Shown: positions 27,571-36,285 of the stretch, one piece after another | Layout of the letters: each line of letters begins with the position of its first letter | How positions within the stretch are numbered: the stretch's first letter is position 1 | Assembly: GCA_963755055.1 (NCBI GenBank) | Contig: CAVWIS010000052.1 | Coordinates: 5,045 to 69,044 of the forward strand | Direction: 5' to 3' | From: AP-16 sp963755055 | GTDB taxonomy: Bacteria; Pseudomonadota; Alphaproteobacteria; Rhizobiales; Xanthobacteraceae | Length of the DNA stretch: 64,000 nucleotides | The notes under the pieces: model-generated | Databases searched by the model: none | The model's input: only the letters and a program-made list of their open reading frames with translations | Told to the model about the DNA's origin: nothing | Translations under genes and position numbers: made by a program

Positions 27571-29088
27571 TCACTTCCAAATCGACAGATAGAACCGCGG
27601 CAGCTCGTCGGGGTAGGGCTTGAAGTTCAGCTCCTTGGAGAAGCCGTAATAGCTCACGAAGGTGTGCATCGGCACCGTATAGGCCTGCTCGGTCGCCCGC
27701 CGGAGCAGCGCCGAATAGGCCTTTTTGCGCGCCGCCGCGTCGTTGGTCGAGCCGCCCTCCTGGACCAGCCGGATGAGCTCGGGATCGCGCGCATCGTCGT
27801 CGGCGCCGCCGCCGTAATGCACCGGCAGGATCGCCGAGACGTCGTTGACCGAATAGGAGCCCCAGTTGGTGAAGTAGATCGGCGCCTCGCCCTTCTGGTT
27901 CTTCTCCACCGCTGCTGCGACCTGCAACATGGTGATCTTCGCGTCGATGCCGACGGCCTTGAGATAATTTTGTACCGCCGCTGCCCATACCGGGAGCACG
28001 TAGGTGACGATCTCGGTCTTGAAGCCGTTGGGATAGCCGGCCTTCGCCAGCATCTCCTTGGCCTTGGCGGGATTGTAGTCGTATTTCACCGCCGCATCGG
28101 CGTCGCAGCCGAACTGGGTCGGATAGCAGAGCGCGTGAAGCACCCGCGCGCTGCCCTGCACCAACTGGCGGGTGAAAGTCTCGCGGTCGATGGCGTGCAG
28201 GATCGCCTGGCGGACCGCGAGCTTGGTCAGTGGATTGTCGGCGCCGGTGCGGCCGGCGGCGTCGAGGCTGAGATAGCCGACGCGCATGGATTCGGCGCGC
28301 ACCGCCTGCAGGTTGGGCATGCGGCCCACCGCGTCGAACTGGTCGGGATTGAAGTTCCAGATCCAGTCGGCACGGCCCGACAAGAGCTCGGTCATCTCGG
28401 TCGCCGGATCAGGCACGGCGCGGATCGTGATCTTGGAGATCTTCGGCTTGCCCTTGGGGCCGTCGAAATAGGTGTCGTTGCGGACGAGATCGATCTCGGC
28501 GACGCCATCGACCTTGGCGATGCGGTAGGGCCCGGTGCCGACCGGCGCCTTGGCATAGCCCTCGGCGCCGACCTTGGTGCGATAATCCTTCGGCCAGATC
28601 GGCACCACCAGGGCGAAATATTCGAGCGCCGCCGGAAACGGCTTCTTGTAGGTGACCCGCACCGCCAGGTCGGAGATCTTTTCTGCCTTGGCGATCCAGT
28701 TGTAGTTCGACGGAACGATGACCTTTCCCTCCGGCGAGCTCACCGTGTTGATGGTGTAGACCACGTCGTCGGCGGAAAACCTGTCGCCGTTGTGGAATTT
28801 CACGTCGTCGCGCAGCTCGAACTCGATGGTGGTGTCGTCCACCTGCTTCCACGCCTTGGCGAGCTGCGGCTTGATCTGAAAATCTTCCGGATCGCGGTAG
28901 ACGAGGGTGTCGAGATAGTGGTGGGCGACAATGAGGCCGACGCGCAGCTGGTTGTAGTAGGGGTCGATATTGGGGATGGCGTCGCGCCAGACGATGCGCA
29001 GGTTGTCGGAGGCCTTTTCGGCTGAAACCGGCGTCGCCGCCAGCGCCGCCAGCACCCCGAGAAAGGCGGCTGCATGCCGTGGTGTCAT
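27571..29088 (-). CDS. Extracellular solute-binding protein family 5 (DppA/OppA-like)
   Basis: A 505-residue periplasmic receptor starting at 29088 (MTPRHAAAFLGVLAALAATP; GAGGAG 9 nt upstream) with a signal peptide ending at VSA-EK. Family 5 features are IDPYYNQLRVGLIVAHHYLD near the N-terminus, the WKQVDDTTIEFELRDDVKFH block and AVRQAILHAIDRETFTRQLV. It converges with dppBCDF and is the likely receptor for that permease. Ligand unknown. Confidence 0.9.
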   Translation of the reverse strand: MTPRHAAAFLGVLAALAATPVSAEKASDNLRIVWRDAIPNIDPYYNQLRVGLIVAHHYLDTLVYRDPEDFQIKPQLAKAWKQVDDTTIEFELRDDVKFHNGDRFSADDVVYTINTVSSPEGKVIVPSNYNWIAKAEKISDLAVRVTYKKPFPAALEYFALVVPIWPKDYRTKVGAEGYAKAPVGTGPYRIAKVDGVAEIDLVRNDTYFDGPKGKPKISKITIRAVPDPATEMTELLSGRADWIWNFNPDQFDAVGRMPNLQAVRAESMRVGYLSLDAAGRTGADNPLTKLAVRQAILHAIDRETFTRQLVQGSARVLHALCYPTQFGCDADAAVKYDYNPAKAKEMLAKAGYPNGFKTEIVTYVLPVWAAAVQNYLKAVGIDAKITMLQVAAAVEKNQKGEAPIYFTNWGSYSVNDVSAILPVHYGGGADDDARDPELIRLVQEGGSTNDAAARKKAYSALLRRATEQAYTVPMHTFVSYYGFSKELNFKPYPDELPRFYLSIWK

Positions 29089-29211
29089 GATGGCTCCTCT
29101 CGAAACGGCCGCGGTCGCGGGCCAAAATGTCCCGGCCAGTATAAGCCATTGGCGGGGCTCGACGTCCAGCCGTAGAATGCCGGCACGCCTGTGGGCCGTG
29201 GGAGGATTTTG

Positions 29212-31005
29212 ATGTCGATTGCTCCGCTTCGGCGTGCCGATCCGATGCCGGCCGCTCCGGCCGGGCCGACTGCGTCCGACCTGCTGGCCCCCGATTGCCG
29301 CGGGATGAATTTTTTCGCCGTCGATGCCGGCCTGCGGCAACTGCTCGCCGCCTATCTGGATCCCGGAACGTTGCGTCGCCTCGAGCCGCATCTCGACCGC
29401 CTGGGCGGGCTCGCCGGAAACCGCCTCGACGAACTCGCCGCCATTGCCGACAAGCACCCGCCGGTGCTCCACGCCCGCGACCGCCAGGGCCGGGACGAGG
29501 ACTGGATCGAGTACCACCCGGCCTATCGCGAGATGGAGGCGATCGCCTTCGGGGATTTCCAGTTCCACGCCATGAGCCATCGCGGCGGCGTGCTGGGGAT
29601 GGACGCGCCGTTGCCGCCGGTCGCCAAATATGCCTGCCAGTATCTCTTCGTGCAGGGCGAGTTCGGGCTGATGTGCCCGATCAGCGTCACCGACACCTCG
29701 ATCCATCTCATCGTCCGCTACGGCAGCGACGAGCTCAAGGAGCGCCTGCTGCCGCGCATGCTCTCGGCCGATCCGGCGACCCAGTGGAAGGGCACGCAGT
29801 TCATGACCGAGAAGGCCGGTGGCTCCGACGTCGGCGCCATCGAGACCATGGCGCGTCAGGAGGGCGGCGAGTGGCGCCTCTACGGGGAAAAATGGTTCTG
29901 CTCGCACACCGATGCCGACGTGGCGCTGCTGCTCGCGCGGCCCGAGGGCGCCGCACCGGGAACCGCCGGCCTTGCGCTGTTCGCCATGCCGCGGCGGCTC
30001 GAGGACGGAAGGCGCAACAGTTATCGGATCGTGCGCCTGAAGGACAAGCTCGGCACCCGCTCGATGGCGAGCGGCGAGATCCGCCTCGAGGGCGCGGTGG
30101 CCTGGCCGGTCGGCGATCCCAAGAACGGCTTCAAGCAGATGCTCGACCAGGTCAACCTGTCGCGGCTATCTCACGGGGTGCGCGCCGCCGCCATGATGCG
30201 CCGCTGCCTCAACGAGGCGCTGCGGGCGGCGCGCGGACGCGTGGCGTTCGGCCGCAGCGTCGCCGACTATCCGCTGATGCGCCGCCAGCTGATCAAGCTG
30301 TTGGTGCCGACCGAGCAGGCGCTCTCCATGGTGATGTTCACCGCCGACGCCATGGGCCGGGCCCAAACGGGTTCGGGCGAGGCCGCAGAGCTCACGCGCC
30401 TGCTCACGCCGCTGGTCAAATTCCGCGCCTGCCGCGACAACATCAAGGTGGCGACCGGCGCCATGGAAACCCGCGGCGGCAACGGCTACATCGAGGAATG
30501 GGTGACGGCGCGGCTGGTGCGCGACGCCCATATCGGCGTCTTGTGGGAGGGCACCAGCAACATCATCGCGCTCGACCTGGTCGGCCGCGCCGTCGGCAAG
30601 GTGGGAGCCCACCGCGCGCTGGCGCAACGGCTCTCCGAGCGGCTCGACGGCGCCGCCGGGCTGCCGCTCGGGCTTCGAAAAGATCTCGGGAGCGCGCTCG
30701 AGCGCGCCGTAGGCCTCGCCGAGGCGGTAGCGCGCGATCGGCAGTCCGAGCATCTGTCGCGCAAAGCCGCGACCGCTCTCTACAATGCGACGAGCGCCGT
30801 GCTGCTCGCCCACGAGGGCGTACAGGACCGCCACGACGCGCGACGCCTGCTCATCAGCCGCATGGTGCTCGCCCATCGGCTGGTGGCGGAGGACCCGCTG
30901 TCCGCCGAGGAGCCCGCGTGGGAGCGGCAGGCGATCGATCTGTTGCTGTCCGACGCGCCCGTGCCGCTCGACCAGGCACAAGCCGTGCTTTGTAGGATGG
31001 GTTGA
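29212..31005 (+). CDS. Acyl-CoA dehydrogenase (AidB-like subgroup)
   Basis: A 597-residue flavoenzyme starting at 29212 behind a perfect GGAGG. It is longer than a standard acyl-CoA dehydrogenase (~380) and has the AidB-type layout: helical N-terminus, MCPISVTDTSIHLI, TQFMTEKAGGSDVG, the FAD/substrate loop KWFCSHTDADVAL, and METRGGNGYIEEW...LWEGTSNIIALDLVGR near the C-terminal third. It probably oxidises a CoA thioester or acts as an AidB-type flavoprotein. It is divergent from the binding protein. The stop TGA and last codons (CRMG) come from the palindromic repeat at 30,992. Confidence 0.88.
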   Translation: MSIAPLRRADPMPAAPAGPTASDLLAPDCRGMNFFAVDAGLRQLLAAYLDPGTLRRLEPHLDRLGGLAGNRLDELAAIADKHPPVLHARDRQGRDEDWIEYHPAYREMEAIAFGDFQFHAMSHRGGVLGMDAPLPPVAKYACQYLFVQGEFGLMCPISVTDTSIHLIVRYGSDELKERLLPRMLSADPATQWKGTQFMTEKAGGSDVGAIETMARQEGGEWRLYGEKWFCSHTDADVALLLARPEGAAPGTAGLALFAMPRRLEDGRRNSYRIVRLKDKLGTRSMASGEIRLEGAVAWPVGDPKNGFKQMLDQVNLSRLSHGVRAAAMMRRCLNEALRAARGRVAFGRSVADYPLMRRQLIKLLVPTEQALSMVMFTADAMGRAQTGSGEAAELTRLLTPLVKFRACRDNIKVATGAMETRGGNGYIEEWVTARLVRDAHIGVLWEGTSNIIALDLVGRAVGKVGAHRALAQRLSERLDGAAGLPLGLRKDLGSALERAVGLAEAVARDRQSEHLSRKAATALYNATSAVLLAHEGVQDRHDARRLLISRMVLAHRLVAEDPLSAEEPAWERQAIDLLLSDAPVPLDQAQAVLCRMG

Positions 31006-31074
31006 GCGAAGCGAAACCCATCAACGGCGGCGCGATCAATTGATGGGTTTCGCAAGCGCTCAACCCATCCTACG
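30992..31074. repeat. Palindromic GTAGGATGGGTTGAGC repeat (short form)
   Basis: An 83-bp near-perfect nested hairpin: GTAGGATGGGTTGAGC ... GCGAAACCCATC ... GATGGGTTTCGC ... GCTCAACCCATCCTAC. It supplies the stop of the acyl-CoA dehydrogenase and ends 9 nt before the next gene's ATG, leaving little room for a separate promoter. It is the cleanest unit of the family in this window. Confidence 0.87.
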
Positions 31075-31083
31075 GAGCCTTCC

Positions 31084-32065
31084 ATGAAAGTCTGCATCTA
31101 CGGCGCCGGCGCGGTCGGCACCAGTCTGGCGGCCCGCCTGTCGCGCGGCGGCGCCGAGGTGGCGATGATCGCGCGCGGGAAGAACCTGGCGACGATCCGC
31201 CACAACGGCATCACCATGAAGGCGCCGCGGCGCGAGGTCAGGGCGCGCGTGGTCGCCACCGACGATCCCGCAACGCTCGGCCCGCAGGACGCCGTCTTGG
31301 TCGCCGTGAAGGCGCCGTCGCTGCCCTCGATCGCGGCCGGTCTCAAGCAACTGCTCGGGCCCGACACGCTGGTGTGCTTCGTGATGAACGGCATTCCGTG
31401 GTGGTACTTCCAGTCCCACGGCGGCGAGCACGAAGGCAGGAGGCTGCCAAGAATCGATCCGGGCGATGTCATGCTCGAGACGGTCGGCGCCGCGCGCACC
31501 GTCGGCGGCGTGATCTTTGCCGGCTGCGACATCGTCGCGCCCGGCGAGGTGCACATCGAGAACCCGAAGACCCGGCTGATCCTCGGCCATCCCGACGGCC
31601 GCATCTCGCAAGGCCTCGCAGCGCTTGCGGACCACCTGCGCGACGAGGACTTCGACATCGAGGTGACGCCAAAAATCCGCCGCACGGTGTGGAGCAAGCT
31701 GCAGATGAACATCTGCTCCGGCCTGTTCGGCTGCCTGACCAACGCGGCGCCGAAATGGGCCTATGCGGAGCCCGCCTGCGAGGCGGGCGTCCGCCGCCTG
31801 GTGGCCGAGGTCGGCGCGGTCGCCGAAGCCATGGGATGTCCGGCGGCATTCGACGGCGACAAGCTCATCGGCCGCGTGCGCAATCAGGTTCACAAGACCA
31901 GCATCGCCCAGGATCTCGAGGCTGGCCGGCCGATGGAGCTCGAACTCCATGTTCGGAGCGCCGCTGGAGATGGCCCGCATGATGAACGTGGAAACCCCGA
32001 CGCTCGACCTCATGGTGGCGCTCGTCAAGGTGCGCGCCGTGCAGGCGGGGTCGTATGGGGGGTAA
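31084..32065 (+). CDS. 2-dehydropantoate 2-reductase family protein (ApbA/PanE), one frameshift
   Basis: It starts MKVCIYGAGAVGTSLAARLS, with the Rossmann GAGAVG motif at residues 7-12 and the family segment VWSKLQMNICSGLFGCLTNA containing the usual Lys and Asn. Near 31,945 one extra A shifts the frame; the correct continuation is MFGAPLEMARMMNVETPTLD, ending QAGSYGG at 32065 (about 326 residues). Such enzymes use NADPH to reduce ketopantoate in pantothenate synthesis, but many paralogs act on other 2-oxo acids. No other pantothenate gene is nearby. Confidence 0.82.
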
Positions 32066-32073
32066 ACTCCACC

Positions 32074-32490
32074 TCAATCCTCCCACGGATTGAAGACGTC
32101 GTCCTCCTTCACCTTCACCTTCTTGGCCTCGCGGATGAGCTTGTCGATGGCGCTGATCGGCTTGTCGTCGGGATTGGCTTTGCAGAAATCGGCAACCAGC
32201 TTCAGGATCGACTTGTCGTCGATGGTGCCGACGTCGAGGTGGTTGTTGTTCTCGTTGAGCAGATGGATGTTGGCGGCGCTGACATAGCCCTGCACCCAGT
32301 AGTACAGCAGCGCATTGGGGAGGTGGTTCAATCCCTCGTCCGGCTTGATGTCGGGTCCGAGCTTGGCGCAGCCGGCGACCCCGATACCGCCGTTGACGGT
32401 CGGCGCGGCGCGGCCGGCCGCCGACAACCCGACCGCGCCGAATGCGAACGCCAGCACGAACGCGACGGAAGTCCGATATTGCAGGCGCAT
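32074..32490 (-). CDS. Small secreted protein, HdeA/Rap1a-like
   Basis: A 138-residue protein from Met 32490 (MRLQYRTSVAFVLAFAFGAV) with a signal peptide cleaved near GRA-APT. The mature part is small, with one Cys near the start (VAGCAKLGP) and one near the end (VADFCKANPDDKP), around a WVQGYVSAANIH core. This layout resembles Rap1a/HdeA-like periplasmic proteins, where the Cys pair forms a disulfide. It is convergent with the PanE-like gene, with 8 nt between stops. Function unknown; periplasmic location is the safest statement. Confidence 0.7.
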   Translation of the reverse strand: MRLQYRTSVAFVLAFAFGAVGLSAAGRAAPTVNGGIGVAGCAKLGPDIKPDEGLNHLPNALLYYWVQGYVSAANIHLLNENNNHLDVGTIDDKSILKLVADFCKANPDDKPISAIDKLIREAKKVKVKEDDVFNPWED

Positions 32491-32695
32491 GACTTTTCCC
32501 CAGATCCGGTGTGGACGCGAACGGCCTGATCGCATGGCCGCGCGGCGCGGTCAATGAATCCGGCCGCAGCGCCTTGTGGGGTCCCTTTCCGGATCTTCGG
32601 CCCGCTATCCACAGGCCCGCCGCCGGGAAAACCGTCGACGCGGTGTATTCTCTCGCGACCATCGATTCGCGCGGCGAGATGTCGAGGGGGACCGG

Positions 32696-35600
32696 ATGCG
32701 CTTTCATGCGGACCTGCACGTCCACTCCAAATATTCGCGCGCCACCAGCCGCGATCTCGATCTCGAGCACCTCGCCTTCTGGGCGGCGCGCAAAGGCATC
32801 GGCGTGGTCGGCACCGGCGATTTCGTGCATCCGCAATGGCTGGCCGAGCTCAAGCAGAAGCTGGTTCCTGCCGAGCCCGGACTGTTTCGCCTGAGGGACG
32901 ACATCGCGGGCGCGGTCGAGCAGAAGCTCCCGGTCTCGTGCCGGGCCCCGGTCCGCTTCATGCTGCAGGTGGAGATCTCCACCATCTACAAGAAGGACGG
33001 CCGCACGCGAAAAGTCCATCACCTGATCTACGCGCCGGATTTTGCCACCGTCGACCGCATCGCCGAAAAGCTCGGCCGCATCGGCAATATCGCCTCCGAC
33101 GGCCGCCCGATCCTCGGGCTCGATTCGCGCGATCTCCTGGAGATCACCCTGGAGGCCGGGCCCGGCGCCTATCTGGTGCCGGCGCATATCTGGACGCCGT
33201 GGTTCTCGGCGCTCGGCTCGCAGTCCGGCTTCGACTCGGTCGCCGCCTGCTACGGCGATCTGGCGGACAACATTTTTGCGGTGGAGACCGGCCTGTCGTC
33301 GGACCCGGCGATGAACTGGCGCGTCTCTTTCCTCGACCGCTATCGGCTGACCTCGAATTCGGACGCCCACTCGCCCGGCAAGCTCGGGCGCGAGGCGACG
33401 CTGTTCGACTGCGACCGGGACTATTTTTCCATCCGCCAGGCGCTCGAGACCGGTCACGGCTATATCGGCACGGTGGAGTTCTTTCCCGAGGAGGGAAAAT
33501 ATCACCTCGACGGCCATCGCAAGTGTGAGGTCCGGCTCGATCCGCGCGAGACCATCGCCCATGGCGGGCGCTGCCCAGTGTGCGGTCAGCCGCTGACCAT
33601 CGGGGTGGCGCATCGCGTCGAGATGCTGGCCGACCGCGACGAGGCGACCGTGGTGCCGCCGGCGACCGCCGGCCTGCCGCACAACTTGGTGCCGCTGCCG
33701 GAGATGATCTCCGAGATCGCCGGCAGCGGCCCGGCGAGCAAGACCGTCACCCAGATCTATGACCGGTTGATTGCCGGGCTCGGGCCGGAGCTCGACATCC
33801 TGGGGTCCACTCCGCCCGAGGAGATCGCCAGGAAGCAGTCGCCGCTGCTGGCCGAGGCGGTGACGCGGCTGCGTGCGGGAGAAGTCATCCGCGAGGCCGG
33901 CTACGACGGCGAATACGGCGTGATCCGGCTGTTCGAGGAAGCCGAGCTCAAACGACTGACGGCGGGAGAGTTGCTGTTCGACCAGGTTCCGTCGAGACGC
34001 CGGAAGACGGAGCCGCTACCGGTCGCGCCGGCGCCCGGATTCAGCGAGGATTCGGCGCCGGTCATGGAGCCCCGTCCGGCAGCAAAGACCGGCGGCGTGC
34101 TCGCCGGGCTCGACCCCGATCAGCGCACCGCGGCGGAAAACATCGGTTGCCCCCTCCTCATCGTGGCCGGACCCGGATCGGGCAAGACCCGCACGCTCAC
34201 CCATCGGCTCGCGCATCTCGTCGTCGATCGCGGGGAGCCGGCCGAAAACTGTCTCGCCATCACGTTCACGCGGCGGGCGGCCGCCGAGCTGACCGAGCGG
34301 CTGGCGCAGCTGATGCCGGCCGATCGTGGCGAGGTCTGCGTCCACACCTTCCATTCGCTCGGGCTTGCGATCCTCCGCGAGCATCATGGCCTTGCCGGCC
34401 TCGATCGCGGTTTTCGCGTCGCCACCGAGCGCGAACGCGCCGGCCTGCTGGCGGAGACGCTCGGGGTGGCGCCGCGCAGGGCCGAGACTTTGTTGCACGC
34501 CATCTCCAAGGCCAAGCGCACGGGCCAGGCGGATGATGCCGATACGGCGAAAATTCTTGCGGACTACGATCGCGCGCTCGCGGCGCGCCAGTGGATCGAC
34601 TTCGACGATCTGGTGGTGAAGTCAGTCAGGCTTCTCGAGTCCGAGCCGAGCCTGGCCGGGCTCTACCGCTCGCGCTTTCGCCACGTCTGTGTCGACGAGT
34701 TCCAGGACGTCGACGCCCAGCAGTACCGGTTGCTGACATTGCTGGCGCCGCCCGACGGCGATGTCTGCGTCATCGGCGATCCCGACCAGGCGATCTACGG
34801 CTTTCGCGGCGCCGACTCCGCGTGCTTTGCGCGATTTGCCCGGGTTTTTTCCGGCGCCGCGACGGTCGCGCTGCGGCGCAACTATCGCTGCAGCGGAACC
34901 ATCGTGGCGGCCTCCGCGCAGGTCATCTCCGGCGCGCGGAGGGACCCGCAACTGGCCGACGTGGTGCGGGCCATGCACGAGCACATCGTCTTGCATGCGG
35001 CGCCGACGGAGGCGGCCGAGGCCGAGTTCGTCGTGAAGACGATCGAGAAACTGATCGGCGGCCACAGCTTCTTCTCGATCGATTCCGGCCGCGGTGACGG
35101 AGCTCGCGCAAATCTCGGTTTCGCCGATATCGCCGTGCTCTACCGCACCGAGGCGCAGTCGGCGGCCCTGCGTGTCGCGCTCGCCCGCTCCGGCATGCCG
35201 TTCAAGACGAGTTCGCACGCCCCGCTCGGGAATAAGCCCGCCGTGCAGGCGCTGCTCGGTGCGCTCGGCGCCGGCGCCGTCGATGCGCCCATCATGGGCG
35301 AGTTGCGCGCCGCGGCCGAACGGCTCGCGCTGGACGGCCTCGACGCGGCATCGCTCGCGCAGGCGCTCGGCTGGCTCGGCACGCTCGCCGGCGGCTGCGG
35401 CGAGGATCGCGACCGTTTCCACGCCGCCGTTGCGCTCGCCGGCGAGCAGGATGTCTTCGATCCGCGCGCCGACCGCGTGGCGCTGATGACCATGCACGCC
35501 GCCAAGGGCCTGGAATTTTCCGTGGTCTTCGTCGTCGGGCTGGAGGAGGGCCTGATGCCGCTCTCGTTCGGCACCGCCGACGCGGCGGCCGAGGCCGAGG

Positions 35601-35803
35601 AGCGCCGTCTGTTTTACGTGGCGATGACCCGCGCCAAGGATTTTCTCTATCTGACGCGGGCCGCCGAGCGGCTGTGGCGCGGACGCTTGCGCAGTTCGGA
35701 ACCGTCGCGCTTCCTCGCCGACATCGAGGCCGAATTGGTACGTCACCATCGCCCTGACCTGCCGGGCAGGAAGCCGCAGAGCCGTCAGCTCGAGCTGTTC
35801 TAG
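32696..35803 (+). CDS. EndoQ-like PHP nuclease fused to UvrD/Rep helicase
   Basis: A 1,035-residue two-part protein starting at 32696 (GAGGGGG 5 nt upstream). Residues 1 to ~400 are an endonuclease-Q-like PHP domain: HADLHVHSKYSRATS, GTGDFVHP, TSNSDAHSP and a CPVC zinc-type knuckle near 293-296. EndoQ enzymes nick DNA 5' to deaminated bases. After a ~60-residue linker comes a complete SF1 helicase: GPGSGKT (~492), AITFTRRAAAEL, VDEFQDVD (~665), GDPDQAIYGFRG, RRNYRCSGT, MTMHAAKGLEF and RRLFYVAMTRAKD. Nuclease and unwinding activity in one chain suggests a self-contained repair enzyme. The gene stands alone; no partner is adjacent. Confidence 0.9.
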   Translation: MRFHADLHVHSKYSRATSRDLDLEHLAFWAARKGIGVVGTGDFVHPQWLAELKQKLVPAEPGLFRLRDDIAGAVEQKLPVSCRAPVRFMLQVEISTIYKKDGRTRKVHHLIYAPDFATVDRIAEKLGRIGNIASDGRPILGLDSRDLLEITLEAGPGAYLVPAHIWTPWFSALGSQSGFDSVAACYGDLADNIFAVETGLSSDPAMNWRVSFLDRYRLTSNSDAHSPGKLGREATLFDCDRDYFSIRQALETGHGYIGTVEFFPEEGKYHLDGHRKCEVRLDPRETIAHGGRCPVCGQPLTIGVAHRVEMLADRDEATVVPPATAGLPHNLVPLPEMISEIAGSGPASKTVTQIYDRLIAGLGPELDILGSTPPEEIARKQSPLLAEAVTRLRAGEVIREAGYDGEYGVIRLFEEAELKRLTAGELLFDQVPSRRRKTEPLPVAPAPGFSEDSAPVMEPRPAAKTGGVLAGLDPDQRTAAENIGCPLLIVAGPGSGKTRTLTHRLAHLVVDRGEPAENCLAITFTRRAAAELTERLAQLMPADRGEVCVHTFHSLGLAILREHHGLAGLDRGFRVATERERAGLLAETLGVAPRRAETLLHAISKAKRTGQADDADTAKILADYDRALAARQWIDFDDLVVKSVRLLESEPSLAGLYRSRFRHVCVDEFQDVDAQQYRLLTLLAPPDGDVCVIGDPDQAIYGFRGADSACFARFARVFSGAATVALRRNYRCSGTIVAASAQVISGARRDPQLADVVRAMHEHIVLHAAPTEAAEAEFVVKTIEKLIGGHSFFSIDSGRGDGARANLGFADIAVLYRTEAQSAALRVALARSGMPFKTSSHAPLGNKPAVQALLGALGAGAVDAPIMGELRAAAERLALDGLDAASLAQALGWLGTLAGGCGEDRDRFHAAVALAGEQDVFDPRADRVALMTMHAAKGLEFSVVFVVGLEEGLMPLSFGTADAAAEAEERRLFYVAMTRAKDFLYLTRAAERLWRGRLRSSEPSRFLADIEAELVRHHRPDLPGRKPQSRQLELF

Positions 35804-35931
35804 CGCCGCTGCCGCGTCCGCGACCAAATGGCCTGATTCGACGGCGCGATCCGCCCACCCTCAGGGGCCGGCGAAGGCGGTTCCGGATGTCGATCGTTCT
35901 GCTATGATGGCGGCCTGCCGGAGGGGTCTCG

Positions 35932-36285
35932 ATGAAGAATGCTCTATCCTGTGTCGCATTGGTGCTGGGCTTGGCGCTCACGGCCTGGCCGTCGCAGGCG
36001 GACGAGTCCGAGCATCGCCGCACGCGGGTCCATCGCCACCATTACCACGGCTACAGTCTCCACTTGCCGCGCGAGCGCCACGTCATCGAGGTGGTGCGCG
36101 GCGCATACGGCCCGAACTTCATCATCAACGGCCGCAGTTTCAGCGCCAAGTCGCCCGCCGCCTGCATCGGCTGGACCGCAGGCGATCGCATCCGCCTGCT
36201 GGCCGGCTCCTGGAACGGTGCCTGCGTCGATGCCGCGTTCTACAACATGACGCGGCACCGGACCTGCGAGATGTGGTGCGGGTGA
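35932..36285 (+). CDS. Small secreted histidine-rich-N-terminus protein, unknown function
   Basis: A 117-residue protein with a GGAGGGG ribosome site, a signal peptide (MKNALSCVALVLGLALTAWP, cleaved near QADE), then a basic/His-rich patch (HRRTRVHRHHYHGYS) and a compact domain with four Cys (AACIGW, GACVDA, RTCEMWCG). Two disulfides are plausible in the periplasm. It converges with, and its whole length overlaps antisense, the 3' end of the molybdopterin oxidoreductase frame. Signal peptide plus ribosome site argue it is a real gene. Confidence 0.72.
   Translation: MKNALSCVALVLGLALTAWPSQADESEHRRTRVHRHHYHGYSLHLPRERHVIEVVRGAYGPNFIINGRSFSAKSPAACIGWTAGDRIRLLAGSWNGACVDAAFYNMTRHRTCEMWCG

Noticed and set aside
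31084..32529. A 481-residue version of the PanE-like protein
   Set aside because: The part after ~31,945 is out of frame and runs antisense through the small secreted gene. The correct continuation ends at 32,065.
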